Origin: Paramacrobiotus metropolitanus
Taxonomy: Eukaryota; Tardigrada; Eutardigrada; Parachela; Macrobiotidae
Assembly: GCF_019649055.1 (NCBI RefSeq)
Contig: NW_026570269.1
Span: 248,001 to 312,000, forward strand
Direction: 5' to 3'
Length of the DNA: 64,000 nt
The notes under the pieces are model-generated. The model saw only the letters and a program-made list of their open reading frames with translations. It searched no databases and was not told the origin of the DNA. Of this stretch, positions 1 through 12,892 are shown piece after piece (position 1 is the stretch's first letter; each line of letters starts with the position of its first letter). Position numbers and translations under genes: made by a program.

Positions 1-138
1 GCCGCTCTAAAAGAAGATGGATTTAATGTGGAGAAAGTCACAGATCCACTTTATTTCTGGAATCCGACCAATGCTCAGTATGAACCGCTCAACAAAGAAT
101 CCTATGACAAAATTATGAAAGGTCAAATTCGGTTTTAA
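1..138 (+). CDS. C-terminal 45 codons of an unidentified protein (5' truncated by window edge)
   Basis: An open frame enters from the left edge in frame 1 and stops with TAA at 136-138. It encodes 45 residues, including the segment DPLYFWNPTNAQYEPLNKES and ending in KGQIRF. No intron is needed and the codons look normal for the neighbouring genes. I do not recognise the family from this tail, so I give no function. The reading frame is supported only by its openness and composition. It could also be the last exon of a multi-exon gene, since the window begins inside it. Confidence 0.55.
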   Translation, partial: AALKEDGFNVEKVTDPLYFWNPTNAQYEPLNKESYDKIMKGQIRF

Positions 139-3100
139 CCAAAATTTTCTTCAGTTGTTCCTCGTATTAGAAATCGGCAACTGCAGTGACAAATAATTCC
201 TCATTTGATAACTGTGAAATGCACTTATAATGTACAATTTTTGTATTGGCGCATGGTTTATCCAAGATGTCCGTAATACTGTATCGTGATCTTTGTACCT
301 TGAATAGTTTCTAAATTTTCTGCTTCACGGTTAATGAAACAAAATGAATGTCTGCACAAAGAGTATTAAAACAAACAAATTACAAAAGCAGATTTATCTT
401 GATACATCACATGGTGGCTGCAACACACTTGCCGAATCCAGCAACCGTGTTTGTGGCAATCAGCAGCGGAAAAAAGCGGATGCATGTCTGCAGACTCCGC
501 ACATGCTGCCGCTAAATTCCCCTTTCCGGCCCACTAACAGCGCAATTGTCCACGTAACAAAAGATACAATTGGATTAATGTTATTTGAATTTCATAAGCG
601 CCGATTCGGCAACATGTCTGAAAAGGACTCCTAATGGACTCAGCTGGCACAGATACCCGTCATTCGACATCGATTATTCTTCCGCCATGCGCTCCCGCAA
701 GCCGCTGCACTGGCTGTCCTGTGCAGTGTACAAAAATACCGTAAAATGTATATACAACACCAAGATCCGCATATACGAGTAACATCATCGATTACAGGAA
801 CTGAGCAAATACAACTTTATTTTCATCACTTGAAATTCGGCATCCGGTTCGCCCTGCACCAAAAGGTCATCAGCGGAATAAGTTATGACCTTTTCCTAAC
901 TTCGTCATGTTAACATTCACTGCACCGCTTGGATAAAACCTTCAATCGCATAAAAAGGTACTGAAACCCTATAGTAACGCTATATATCTTTTTTTTCTAA
1001 CAAACATGAGCATGCGCATGAGAACTTTAATTTATTCGTTTTCACTGTGCTGAATGAGATTCACATAACCTGCAGGCTGCAGGTTGTACCTATACTAGTA
1101 ATTAAAAGGCAGTAATAAATCACTAAGGACTGGTTAACAATAAACAATAATTTATTATGATTTTCATGCGTTGGAGTGCGTTTGTAATTAGTTAACACAT
1201 TTTACTTAAGTATAAATTTAAAACTTTGCAGCTGAACTCTACGGTAAAGTTGCATGTGCGGTTCAGCCATTTCTAAATAATTAAGATTTGGAGGGTTTTT
1301 ACCCGCGAGGCCCCCTACAAATCAAAGTAGCCCGGTTGGTGCGTCGGATTGCAGAAAAGTAGAAAAAAGAGAACAGCTTCGGCGTTGTTGGCCGTTATCG
1401 ATCGCGTGGATATCACAAATAATCGGCAGCTGCCGTATATATAACGAGGCAAATTGCCTGCTTCACAGGTTCTCCTCGGTTTTTAATTCACTTTTTTGTT
1501 CCAGCTCGTTACGTCCCAGTGTCAGGACGCATGTGTTGCCGTGGAACGAATTGCCCATATGCTGCCACATGAGCACAAACACACAGTCGCTGCAGCATCA
1601 GCAGCGCAATCTCCTTTGCGAAGCACACTGCGCATTCTCAATCCTCAATTGCTTTACTCATTTATGCCGAAACGGAAGTCACCCGTTTAGAGAAGCATCA
1701 GTCAGGGGAAATGGCCATCATAAGCGATTAAAATGAGGAGGCGCGGCTGGAGAGAAAAACACACCACACGTACACACGCTTAGTACGGCAGCGACGCGCT
1801 TGTTTTTTGCCGATCGGATGTCGAAGAGTTTAGTGGGCTCTTCGGCGCGCGTGTGTGTGATGCTGCTGCGCCCAAGTGCGTAATGCATCCTCGGAATACG
1901 ACTGGATTCGCGGAATGCGAGTGATGCCCGCCGGATAATCCGATACAGAAATAGAAACGTTTGAAAAAACAAATACACAACGAGGAGCGCAAATCGACGC
2001 CGCAGATGTGTAATACCTCGATGCGGAGAAAATGGGTCAACGGTGCCCGCGTCAAGTGGCCACCGTGCAGCGGGGCAAATCAGCGAACGTGTTCCTCATT
2101 AGATTCCATTAAGCGCGGAATAATATGGACACTCAATTCGAAGTGTAACAATTTCTAAAATCTAACATTTAGTAGACTCGATTCATAGGTTCACCTACAC
2201 AAGATTTTCTATACAAAATAAAACACGTTCTCGTGCAAACATTAAGCCTGCCGACCATAGATTTTCGTTGACCGTTGATACTCGTAAATTCAAAATGTTA
2301 GACGCGTCGCACGAAGTATGTATGTGCACTGCACATTGTGCAGTGGCACCGGTTCAGACTTTCCTAGAATAATATGTGCCACTGATCAATGCAGATTTAA
2401 TACTTAACTTACAGACATTTTTAGCACAGTTAATTCAGTCGCGTATATCAATATGATTTGATGGTTTTGCTGCGTTTAGCAACAAGCTAAATTTGGTTTT
2501 TTTCGTAAAGAGTATGTTAGCAGTTAGTTAATGTTTGAATATTTTGCGGACAACCGCGTCATTCTTACCCTTCTGACCTCACTGCACGAATGTGGGGTGT
2601 AAGTCAATTTAAATACATTAGATTTACTTAACAAAATTTACCGCTAAGAAAAAATATATTTTGTATGTCGCAAACTTTGACTGATTTAAACTGGAACCGT
2701 TAGTTTACGATAATTGGCTGACGCATCTCGAAGATTGAGACGCGTGTGCTTCTGTTCGGATTCACGGTGTAATGGGCGGAGCTGCACAAGAGCAGCATCT
2801 GTACAGCCACTACGGTACTACTACCAGGCAGACAAACACAGCTGAATAAAAAGTGAATGGTGTTTTAAGAAACTGCTGAGTGCCGACCGACCGATTCGAG
2901 GCCGGTAATTCAACACAACGGAGAAACGCTTGATCCCTGTGCTATCCATAAATACGTACATTCTCATGGAGCACCACTATAGTCTATCAATAAATCTGGC
3001 TATGCCAAACAGTTTTCCTCCTTACTTGTTATGATGCGTTTGTGTAGAACAAGAAAGGCCCAAAACGCTCGACGCCGGCTGCAATGGCAATATTGGCCTT

Positions 3101-3742
3101 TTTAGCCGGATGATAATTCTCCCATAACGATCTATCACAGCTGATGCCGGCTTGTTAAGTACCACAGGAATGGCGGTCGGAGTTTTGACAGGTTAATTCA
3201 CCGTCAGTCTCCCTTACGCTGTATACGCTACCGTTGACCAACGTAATCCTGAATTATTAACGGGAAAGATCGTAGTTATCGACACGAGCGGAAACACCGG
3301 CGGAGTGTATCAAGTATATTGCGAATTCGGAAGTGCTTCGGTGACGAAAAAGTAAATTCTTATGCGTTCACCGTTTACATGCATTATTCCTCGTCGTACA
3401 AAGCAGAAAGGGGAGCAGAGCGCAATTACACTACACGTTTTAGTTTCCATTACAAGACACTCGCTTGACACCGGCCGGTGATTCCATCATTGATCATTGC
3501 TCGGCAATTGCCGTGTCGGCTGTAATTATGATCATTACACGTCCACTGGATTATTACCCATCTAGCCCATCATCCAGCTGAACGCGCTCTTGCCACTTTC
3601 AATTCCCCCGGCATCCACCCTGGCCCGTAGAGTGCGCCCGCGCGGCCTCTCGCATTTCTCCCCTGTTATATCGATAATTCTGGGAATTCCTGGTCTTTTA
3701 TCCGTCTGCCGCATCCCCCACATTCCGCTATGCTGACCTATC
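139..3742. other. Intergenic region before the glutamate receptor gene
   Basis: About 3.6 kb between the stop of the truncated left gene and the receptor ATG. The short open frames (for example around 1496-2158) have no recognisable domain and overlap on both strands, which suggests chance. The GC content rises around 1730-2100 and again near 3560-3740, just before the receptor start. A TATATATA run lies at about 1435-1442 with no gene start I can tie to it. I see no RNA gene or transposon. Confidence 0.5.
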
Positions 3743-6700
3743 ATGCCGGCACGGATGCCGCTGTGTTTCATCCTCCTGATCTGGTTGTTTGTCGGCCCGG
3801 TCTGTCCGCAGCCGTTGCAACGGCTGAACATCCTCACCATCTTGAATGAGGCCACCTTCGCCACCGATCAGCAGGTCTTTGCGCGGGCGCTCAACGCCAA
3901 GAACGCCGAGCTGCAGCGCCGGTATGCCGGTGTCACGCTGCACAGTACGGAGCTGGCGGTGAGCGGGAGTGGTCGCAGCAGCGGCGTGGCCGGTCTGTTG
4001 CGGACGCTGTGCAGTAGTGCGGAGACGACGTCCGCCGCCTGGCTGGCGGTTATCAGTCTGGCGGAACCGGCCACGCTCTTTACCGCGGCCATGGCCGGTC
4101 AGCAGCTGGCACTTCCGGTCCTGGGTTATGTCAACACGCTGCAGCCGGAAATGTTTCGGGTGAGTTGAGGGGATCGGAGATTGTGTTCTGTCTCTGTGTG
4201 TGTGTGACAAATGCACGTGTTGCTGTTGCGTTGTGGCATGCGAAGCGCGGGATTATTAAGACAAATTGCGCCAGCTGTCATGTAAAATTCGTTTGTATGT
4301 GAGAACGCTAGCTGCCCTGTAATCTTTTTATAATGCTTAACTTGTCAATACAAATGCGTCATAAGGTTATTAGAAGCCTACGTTAATCACCAAAACTGTT
4401 CACACTAAAATAAAAATTAATTTAATAAATTTTAAATAAGCACAGAGGCCAAGGCTTACAATTTTGGGCTAATGATTTGAATTAATGTAGTTTGTTTCGA
4501 AAGTTATCTGTCTCGAAAGCGGTTTTAATTTCCCCCAGAACGTTTCGAATAATCTGTTATCAATAGTACACAATATTTAACTTTAACCTAGTGAACAGAA
4601 AAAGAAATATCTAGTGGTTTACAACTGAACGTGACATTCACATGGGACCATCCATCCGCCACACTAAACGCTCTTCATCGTATTTGCAAGGTCAGTCTCC
4701 ATGAGAATTCCCAACAAAAGCGCCAAAGTGTTTCCTGTATGGCCGGCAGTATTGACGGCAAACACTCGCTTAATACAAACGCATTTTTTATCTCCGATCC
4801 ATTCAAACTTGTTCATCTTGTACAGTAGACGGAATTGCATGGCGCATTTGTGGACATTTCCATTGCATAATACGTGCTGCCTGTGATCTACAAATAGCCC
4901 AACGCGTCGACGACAGTCGCACATAATGCAACTTCGTGACAACATTACTGGGGGCCACCGAAATTTCCCCGGCCAACCGGAAGTGAGGGCTACGATTTTT
5001 TTATTTAGTCTTTTATCCATCAGTCAACTGGGTGGCATTCATCACGGGCAATCGATGCTCGGTAGTGTGTTTTAGAAGAGAGTTTATTATATATCTGTGT
5101 ACCGTGGAAGCTGGCGCGCTGCATTAGGGCGGCCCGAGTTGTAGTTGGGATGGTGCAGTTTGAATTGGAAAACAGTTTGACAAGTGTTTTCCATATGCAC
5201 TCTACAAGCTTGTCGGGTCGAAAAGCCAAACATTGCCTAAGAGCACTAATGCAAATATTTTTGTCCTCTTTAAATACACTGGTGCGGGATATGCTCGGGT
5301 ATATGTTGGGACATTTCAAGTCGGCACCCGGGATCTGGCTGCTGCGCCGGCCTAAGCCGGGACGGAACACAAATTAATGGTTCGCTGCACCAGAAAATCA
5401 ACCGCTACGTTCGGTAACACCGAATATATACCGGCTACGCCTTGGCGCCTTTCGAAGTCACCCATAATTTACCGGGTTTATTGCTCCAGACCCGTCAGAA
5501 TTTCGCTCGCTGATTAAATATTTAACAGGAATGCAAATATTTCTAATTAAATACATTTTTAATGTGTTGTTGGACTGACCATAGTCATCTTATAAGTTTG
5601 CGTGGGTATGTCTGAAAGACTCGTTTTAGGTAAATCTTTAATCCTAACTTAAAAATTATGAATAATGACTTGAAGAAATAAAAGTACATTGACAATTAAA
5701 ATAAATAAAAATTACATTAGCCACGCAAAACGCTTACAAAAATTTTTTTATGCATTTTCTGTGTTTCCGTCAAGCAAAAAATTTAGTAAATTCTGTGGAG
5801 GAAAGTTTTGAACGTTTTGGTACTATAAGTTTTTGCAGACAGCGCGTATCAGATTCCGGAAGATTACACTCAAATGGCAGTGTAAATTCAATTTAGAATC
5901 GTTTGACCAGATGTAGGGCCGTTAATATTTGAAGTTTAGAGTGTAATTGGAAAAAGTGTATCTTTATTGAGTTATAAATAGCCCGGCAATATCCTTGTCG
6001 TTGGCAATTAAAGTCACATCAAATTGCTAGCTACGCGAAACAGATGCGACCATCATGGATTGTTCGCCAGGCTGTATAATCTGCATTTCCTTAATGAAAT
6101 TGCGTATATGTGCGCAGTTGTTTCCGAGATCGGATCGTTGTTTCGTAAAAGCGAGAAGGAATTTTCCTCCTATAATGACGTTAATCAACGCTAACCCCAG
6201 CTGCCACCGGTTGATGTTTGTTGATTGGATCTAATCAAATAAAAACTCTAATGTAGCCGGGCGTTAAATCTAATTATGCTAAACAATTGCCGGCATAGAC
6301 ACACGGGAAAAAGAAGAGAACAAAACTCCCATTTGAATTGCAAAACAGCTCATTGGTGATTAAGAGACGCTTCCGCTTCCAACATAAATTGATTTATTAA
6401 CAGGAAATCTCAAAAAAGAACTCACAAAATGTCGCTTAACAGAGAACCATGATCCGTGATTATGTGAACATTTTTGTGAGAATAATAATTTAATCCTTCA
6501 TGCAAGGAGCCGTGTGCATTGTAAATTTCTGTAGCAGGAAAACTTTAAATGTAATTTCACTCGTACTACACCTTCAAGTGGCTTAATGCGTGCATTTGTC
6601 TTAATTTTGTGTTCAATAAAAATCCGCAGATTCCAATTTCTATTACGGATGATATCATTAGGGATCCGCTTACGAACGATTCATTTATTATTCGGCACTT

Positions 6701-9700
6701 AAACTTCAGTTAGGCTCACTCCAGGTTCAGCTCTTGTTTAACTTGAATTGCAAATTCTACGTACGGATAAGTAAAAATTTTGATTATGAACAGAAATCGG
6801 GCATAATTATGAATGCAGCTCCTAATATAAACGGAAATTACAAGAAGTAGTTCTACCTTGTTACGTATACAGGGCAACTGAGTGGCTGCCTGTACATATT
6901 TCAAGTTTTGGATAACAACATAAGCTTCAAAATAGCCGAACATAAGCTGCATGAAGTTTCTGGCGCGTTTTCTGAAGTTAATTTTGGTCTGTAAACATGC
7001 ATTATTGAATAAATTATGCATTTCTATGTATGTTTATTCAATGTCTGTCAAGGACGTTGCAATATAGCTGGTTTATGCTGACACAGAAAGGTCACCAGTG
7101 TTTGCCTTGCATGATCGTTTTCGGGACGCTGGTGCGGCGTTGAGTACAGCTGGAGAGGCCTTAAAGGAAAAGCGGAATTATGTAATCTGTATTAGAGCAG
7201 CGTGATGTGGAACAAAAGAGGGAAATATTTTTCAAGTAGTAACCCGATCAGCAGCAGGCAGCCGCAGCTAAACAAAGTGTCAAATGTGATTAAATTCATT
7301 GAGAGATCAGACTCATGTAAAAGCAGTCACAGTGGATGAACGCGGCCTTACTGTTGGCCAAACTACTCCGTCAAATTAGTTTGACATCAACACAACGCGC
7401 TGCTGCATATGCGTGCATTACCGCATTTCAATGGGTTTGGCAATTTTTTCTTGCATCCGTAGAAAAAATTTTGTCTGACTTATGTACGAGTTACGACAAC
7501 ATAATATTACTGGAAAAACTCTCTCAAGATATATGTATCTACAGTTAGGAAACTCGTTTAAAATAGTTTTTTTAAAATTTCTTTAGCGATAAAAAAAATC
7601 TCAAACTTTGTTTTTAACAATTTCTTTAGTGTCGAAGACGTAAACGGTTCACTGCAAATTAATGAATGTGGTTTTAGGCTTTAGCATATTATTTACGAAG
7701 TCCCGCGTTGTTGCTAATAATGGGAATATCGTATCTCGTAAAGCCCAGTGATGTTTTTAGACCATACAGCCGCAGTTCATAAACTTATCAACGGCTAAGA
7801 ATTTGTATCGTGCTAAATGACTGCGCAAGTTTCAGATGAGCATTTGTGCTCAGAGTTATAGGATTTGTTGTGTAGAATAAAATTAGAACTTTGTTTTCTC
7901 TCGATGGCTGTGCAAAACTCTCCATGTAATTCAATGCAATGATGCACAGGGTAGTCAAATTATCGGGCATCCCCGACATGTCTGCGATTTCGTTCCGTTC
8001 CCGGGGACGAAAATGCAAAGTGCAAATGAAGGATTTATTATGGGCCATTGATGAAAGAAGCGTTAGTTCTGCTTGACAAATGATGCTTCAGACGGCGATT
8101 ATCCATCGCGCGCCGCTCTTTCCTTATCCCATCTAACAACTCTCCTACAATTTCCGACATGCAGCGCGCCTGAGTCGATCTTTTCTGGACATTCATGTAC
8201 CGTATATATATACAGTGCAGGAATATTATTCCCAGATAATCTACATCCCATCACATACAGATGCTATCCAGGCTAATCATTCGGCAATCACGGCATCCAC
8301 TGCGTCTGTTCCCATCGAATTGTCCACTCGGATATATCTCGGCGCCATGCAGTGCCGGCGCTGCGTACAAGCAATATGTTTACCCAAACGCCAATCTCTC
8401 CCTGGAGATTTTTCAATATATTTGTGTCAGTTGAACAAATAGTTGGACGATATAGGATTGCATTGGCTTTTGTACTTTATATACATGTAGCCAGAGTGAT
8501 TCAACTCTTAAGGATGCCGGGGCCAGCGTCTTCCGACCTTTACGTCATAAAAAATGCATCACGCCATTCATCGACGAACACTTTGCTAAACGCAGCGTTG
8601 ATATTACATGAGTACCCAACGAAACTTCGTATTTATTGTACAGTTTAATACACCACGCGTACAATCTTGTGTCCAGCACCACCAAAACATTAGTAATAAA
8701 AAAACGAATAATTCTGGTGCTATAGCAATAAAATAAAAAATAAGGTTAAGTACTTAAATTTGCAAACGGCGCTGTAGTCGGTTAGTTTTCCAGAATTCAG
8801 TCAATGGTGTGCATGTTATGTCACAAACTTAATGAATAACGATATATTTATGTTTATACAGTATGTGTAATGCAGTTTCATGCCATAACATTAAAACAAC
8901 TTGCGGGATCAGTACTTACAAATTAACTACAAATAGCTCAGGACCAAACAGGATATGTTATACCGTGCCTGTTCGTGGGAACCGCTGTCATTCCTTATGG
9001 TTATGGGCGTCCTTCATTAGCATCTGGAAACTGTTGTGTGGAAATCGAAACCAGTTTCACAGCAAAACAATTTAAGGCGAATCGTAGTGTACTGGCAAAT
9101 CTAAATCAAGGCAGCTAGCCCGTATGGATTAATTATTAATCCATACGGAACTACAGGTGATCATGGGGGTGACCAGTTGTCATTTAACAACAAAACCTTA
9201 TTTGCTGTTTTGCATTTGAAACATACAAAACTGCATTTCGTAAACGTTTGAAGGAGTACTGTGTACATGGGTAACAGGCACCGGAAATGTTGTGGGGCAT
9301 ATTGCTGCCATGCATATACTCGTATATGAAGCATCTTGAATGTTAAATTTTAGATCAGCTTAATAATTTTTTCTTTTGCTTCCGTACGTATATTTCGTTG
9401 TTGATGATCGTAGGATATTGCTCCTGACTATTACGTCCCCATCAACCCCAACAGCGCCCACATCGCACAAGCTGTTGCCGTCTTCCTGCGGGCCCAGCGC
9501 TGGGACATCCTGGCAACGGCCTTCATCGACTTCACCGCCGCCGGCCGGCTGTTCCGTGATGAGCTGGTACGGCGCTCTGCCGTCCAGTATGTCCACGATC
9601 TCACCAAGAATCCGGACGAGATGGAGGTCCGCGAGAAGCTGTCGCGGGTGAAGGAGTCCAAGAGTCGCGTGCTGGTCTTGTTCTGTGAGCCAGGTCTGGC

Positions 9701-12700
9701 GCAGCAGATCTTCCACGTGGCCAAACGATTGAATCTAATTGGTACCGGATGGGTGTGGATCATCACCGATTGGAGTTATACAACCAGCGATGATGCCTTG
9801 GAAAATTATCCCCACGGGAGTTTGGCTGTGAAATTACGCGAACCGAGCTTTAGCCAGATTAGCCAAACGGCACTGGACGCCGTATCCGGCGCGGCGGCCA
9901 AATTACCGGCACCGCTTATCAGTCGGCTGCAGGATAAAACGGTTAGGCCACTCAGCTGCTGGACTGATACGCAAATGCCGGCTAATGTACAGAAATCCCT
10001 CAAAAACTATACAGAGTAGGTTTAATGAAGTACGTAAAAATTGTTTTTTTGTTGGTAATGCAATTCAGATTGATTAATTTCGCCTTAATTTATTTTTATA
10101 TTTTTAAATAGATAAAGTTCTTACATTTCAAGTGATTTAACCGTGCTTCTGTTGTACTACAAAATGAAAGCTACGTAGGGCACTGATTAGGGCTGCATGT
10201 GTTATTTTTATTCAACTTCCTTGTCGGGGCAGTGATAACGGGTATCTGTACATACAGCTACGTACTACGTAGTAAATACGCTAAATCAAAACTTAACCGG
10301 TTCAGTCATTGTCCGCTGTAATCTGACCTAAGAAAGCAAACTATCTTGCTGAAATGTTTTTGCGATTTGCAGTGAAATTCAGTTGTCCATGCAGAAGGCA
10401 TTCACTGAAAGAGACCGGGTGTCGTTTGAGATTATGGGGCTGATACAGGCAAAAACGCGCCATCGTTGGAGACGCATCGGCAACATCACATCCGTCGGTC
10501 TGCAGACACCCGCTGCAGTAGCATGGGCGGCGACCGAACGTATGGCCGGTGCGCTGACCGAGTCCCGGGGTCATCTGCGTGTTGTGACTAGTAAGAGTTC
10601 GTATATTTTGTATATAAATCAACCGCTAAGAAAAACTGTCTACGTTAAGGAATAAGTCATCCGTTTACCATTGAGGATGATGTCTGCGACGGAATTACGT
10701 GACGGTGGTGAATGGTAACGTTGCTGGTGCTACCAAGAACAAGGATGACCTTAGGGATATATTTGCTGAATTCGAGAACGGTCTGCAGAACAGCGAAGGA
10801 CGATATAATTTCTCGTGTTGCAAAGGCTTGGCAATGGAGTTACTACAAGTATACAACAAGTTGTATATGCAAAAATATCTGTTACAAAATATTTAGAAGT
10901 TCGTTAGAATATTTAGAAGTTCGTTAGAACTTCTAATACAATATATTAGAAGTTCGTTAGAACGTAATGTATATACTTGTACAGGCGGGATTACAGTATT
11001 CACAAACGTATTAGACATTATTCTAGGCACCGGAAATCTGAACGCATCAAAAATCAGCGAAATTTTTTGTTAAATCAGTTCCTTTTAGGCCCTCAGCCGG
11101 GATGTTGGCTTTGACTTTGACACGTACATCGTGGCGGACGGAAAGGACGGGACGCTGGCCGAGCACTCCAACATGTGGGACGGCATCGTCGGCGACGTAG
11201 TGTCCGGTGCCGCCCACATGGGCATTGGGCCAATCAGTGTCACCACCCACCGCAAACACTCGGTGGACTTCTCCAGTCCCTTTTATTATTCCAAATTCTC
11301 TTTCCTGGTAGCCACAACAAAAGCCAAAGTCAAATTATCGGCATTCCTTGAGCCGTTCAGTTGGAAATTATGGATTGCCATCTTTTCTGCTCTACATGCC
11401 ACTGCGATTGCTGCCGCAATATTTGAATGGGTATAATAAAATCAACCACTTTTAAACTTAAAGCTGGTAATAAACGAAAAGTAATAGTTCTGTGCTTATT
11501 ATACACGGCATGTTTACGCGTAATACCGATTCTGATGCATGTGAGTATAGCCAACGGATAAAAAATACATTTATTGATGATTCTGATGCATGTGAGGATA
11601 GCCAACAGAATTTTGGTGAAATGCATCGTTGTAATAAATTGCAGATAAGTCCATTCGGATTAAATCCAACCGGAAGAATGAGGAGTCAGAATTTTACATT
11701 AGCTACGGCTCTGACAACGGTTTACAGTTTATTCTTTAGCCACGTTATGGCTTTCAAGGCACCAAAGTCATGGCCAAACAAAGGTATAACAAGTTATCAT
11801 TATAAATGCTATTATATACATACATACAGAATGCTATTATAAATTTACGATGTTGCTAACTGATATATTAAACGTAATGCTTTCTTTATTTTCAGTGCTA
11901 ATTAATTTCTGGGGGAGTTTTTGTTTCATCATTCTAGCAAGGTAACAAAAGCTGTTAACATGTTTATTGTACATTTCAAGTACGTGTCTATCACTGGAAA
12001 ACTCTGCAACGCTGGTGTTTCAGTTACACAGCAAACCATGCCGCAATATACGCTGGACTAAGCAATAAACCGAATTTCGATAATATCTTCGACAACGAAG
12101 TAGGTAATTTACTCTGTGTTCACATAGAAAACCAATTCGTTCAAGGAACATAGTGAGGGCAAATATTCTTTATTCTAGGATTTGTTAGCAAGGAAAGTCG
12201 CAACTATAAAAGGAAGTTCTGCTGAAATATTTATCAAAAATATTAATGCACAGTAAGTCTTGTAAAGTTTTTCAGTATTTCTAAATACTGGGAGCAAGAA
12301 TTGTCGGATTTAACTAGATTACATGCGCACATGAAACAACATCGATATTTCGTGGAAACAGTCGAGGAGGCAGTGGAAAAGCTCAAGTACAATTAGCAGA
12401 ATATAAGCAATTACCAATTGTAACCGGGATGCCGTGGCGTGGATAGTTGACCTAACAATTTGCTTATGGTCTCACACAGAAATGGAAGCCTGGATGCATT
12501 CATTTACGACGCAGCTCTTCTGGACTACGTGCAAGCCAATGATAAAAACTGCTCTCTGAATACTGCCGGAGCTGCGTTTGGTAGTTTGGGATATGCTGTG
12601 GCGTTTCCAAAGGGTTCATGGCTTAGGGTAAAAAAAGTATTTGTTGCTAATAATTTCTTGTGATGTTTTCTTGCACGAATAATAATTACCCCTGTTGCTG

Positions 12701-12856
12701 GTACTTTCAGACATCAGTCAGCATGGCAATCCTCAAGGTAAAGATCTGCAATAACCTTCAACCAAAAATTCAGTGCTCGGTTAATTTGACGCGAATCCTT
12801 TGTAGTACATGGAGAATGGATTTGTGGATGACCTTAATCGGAAATGGTAAATACTG

Positions 12857-12892
<36 letters not shown>

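Noticed and set aside
1718-2158. Overlapping open frames on both strands in a GC-rich patch
   Set aside because: None shows a domain, plausible splice partners or consistent codon use. The patch is more likely regulatory or untranslated.
3728-4216. Minus-strand open frame of 162 codons
   Set aside because: It lies opposite the first exon of the glutamate receptor, is rich in Arg, Gln and His, and shows no domain. It is a shadow of the GC-rich coding exon.
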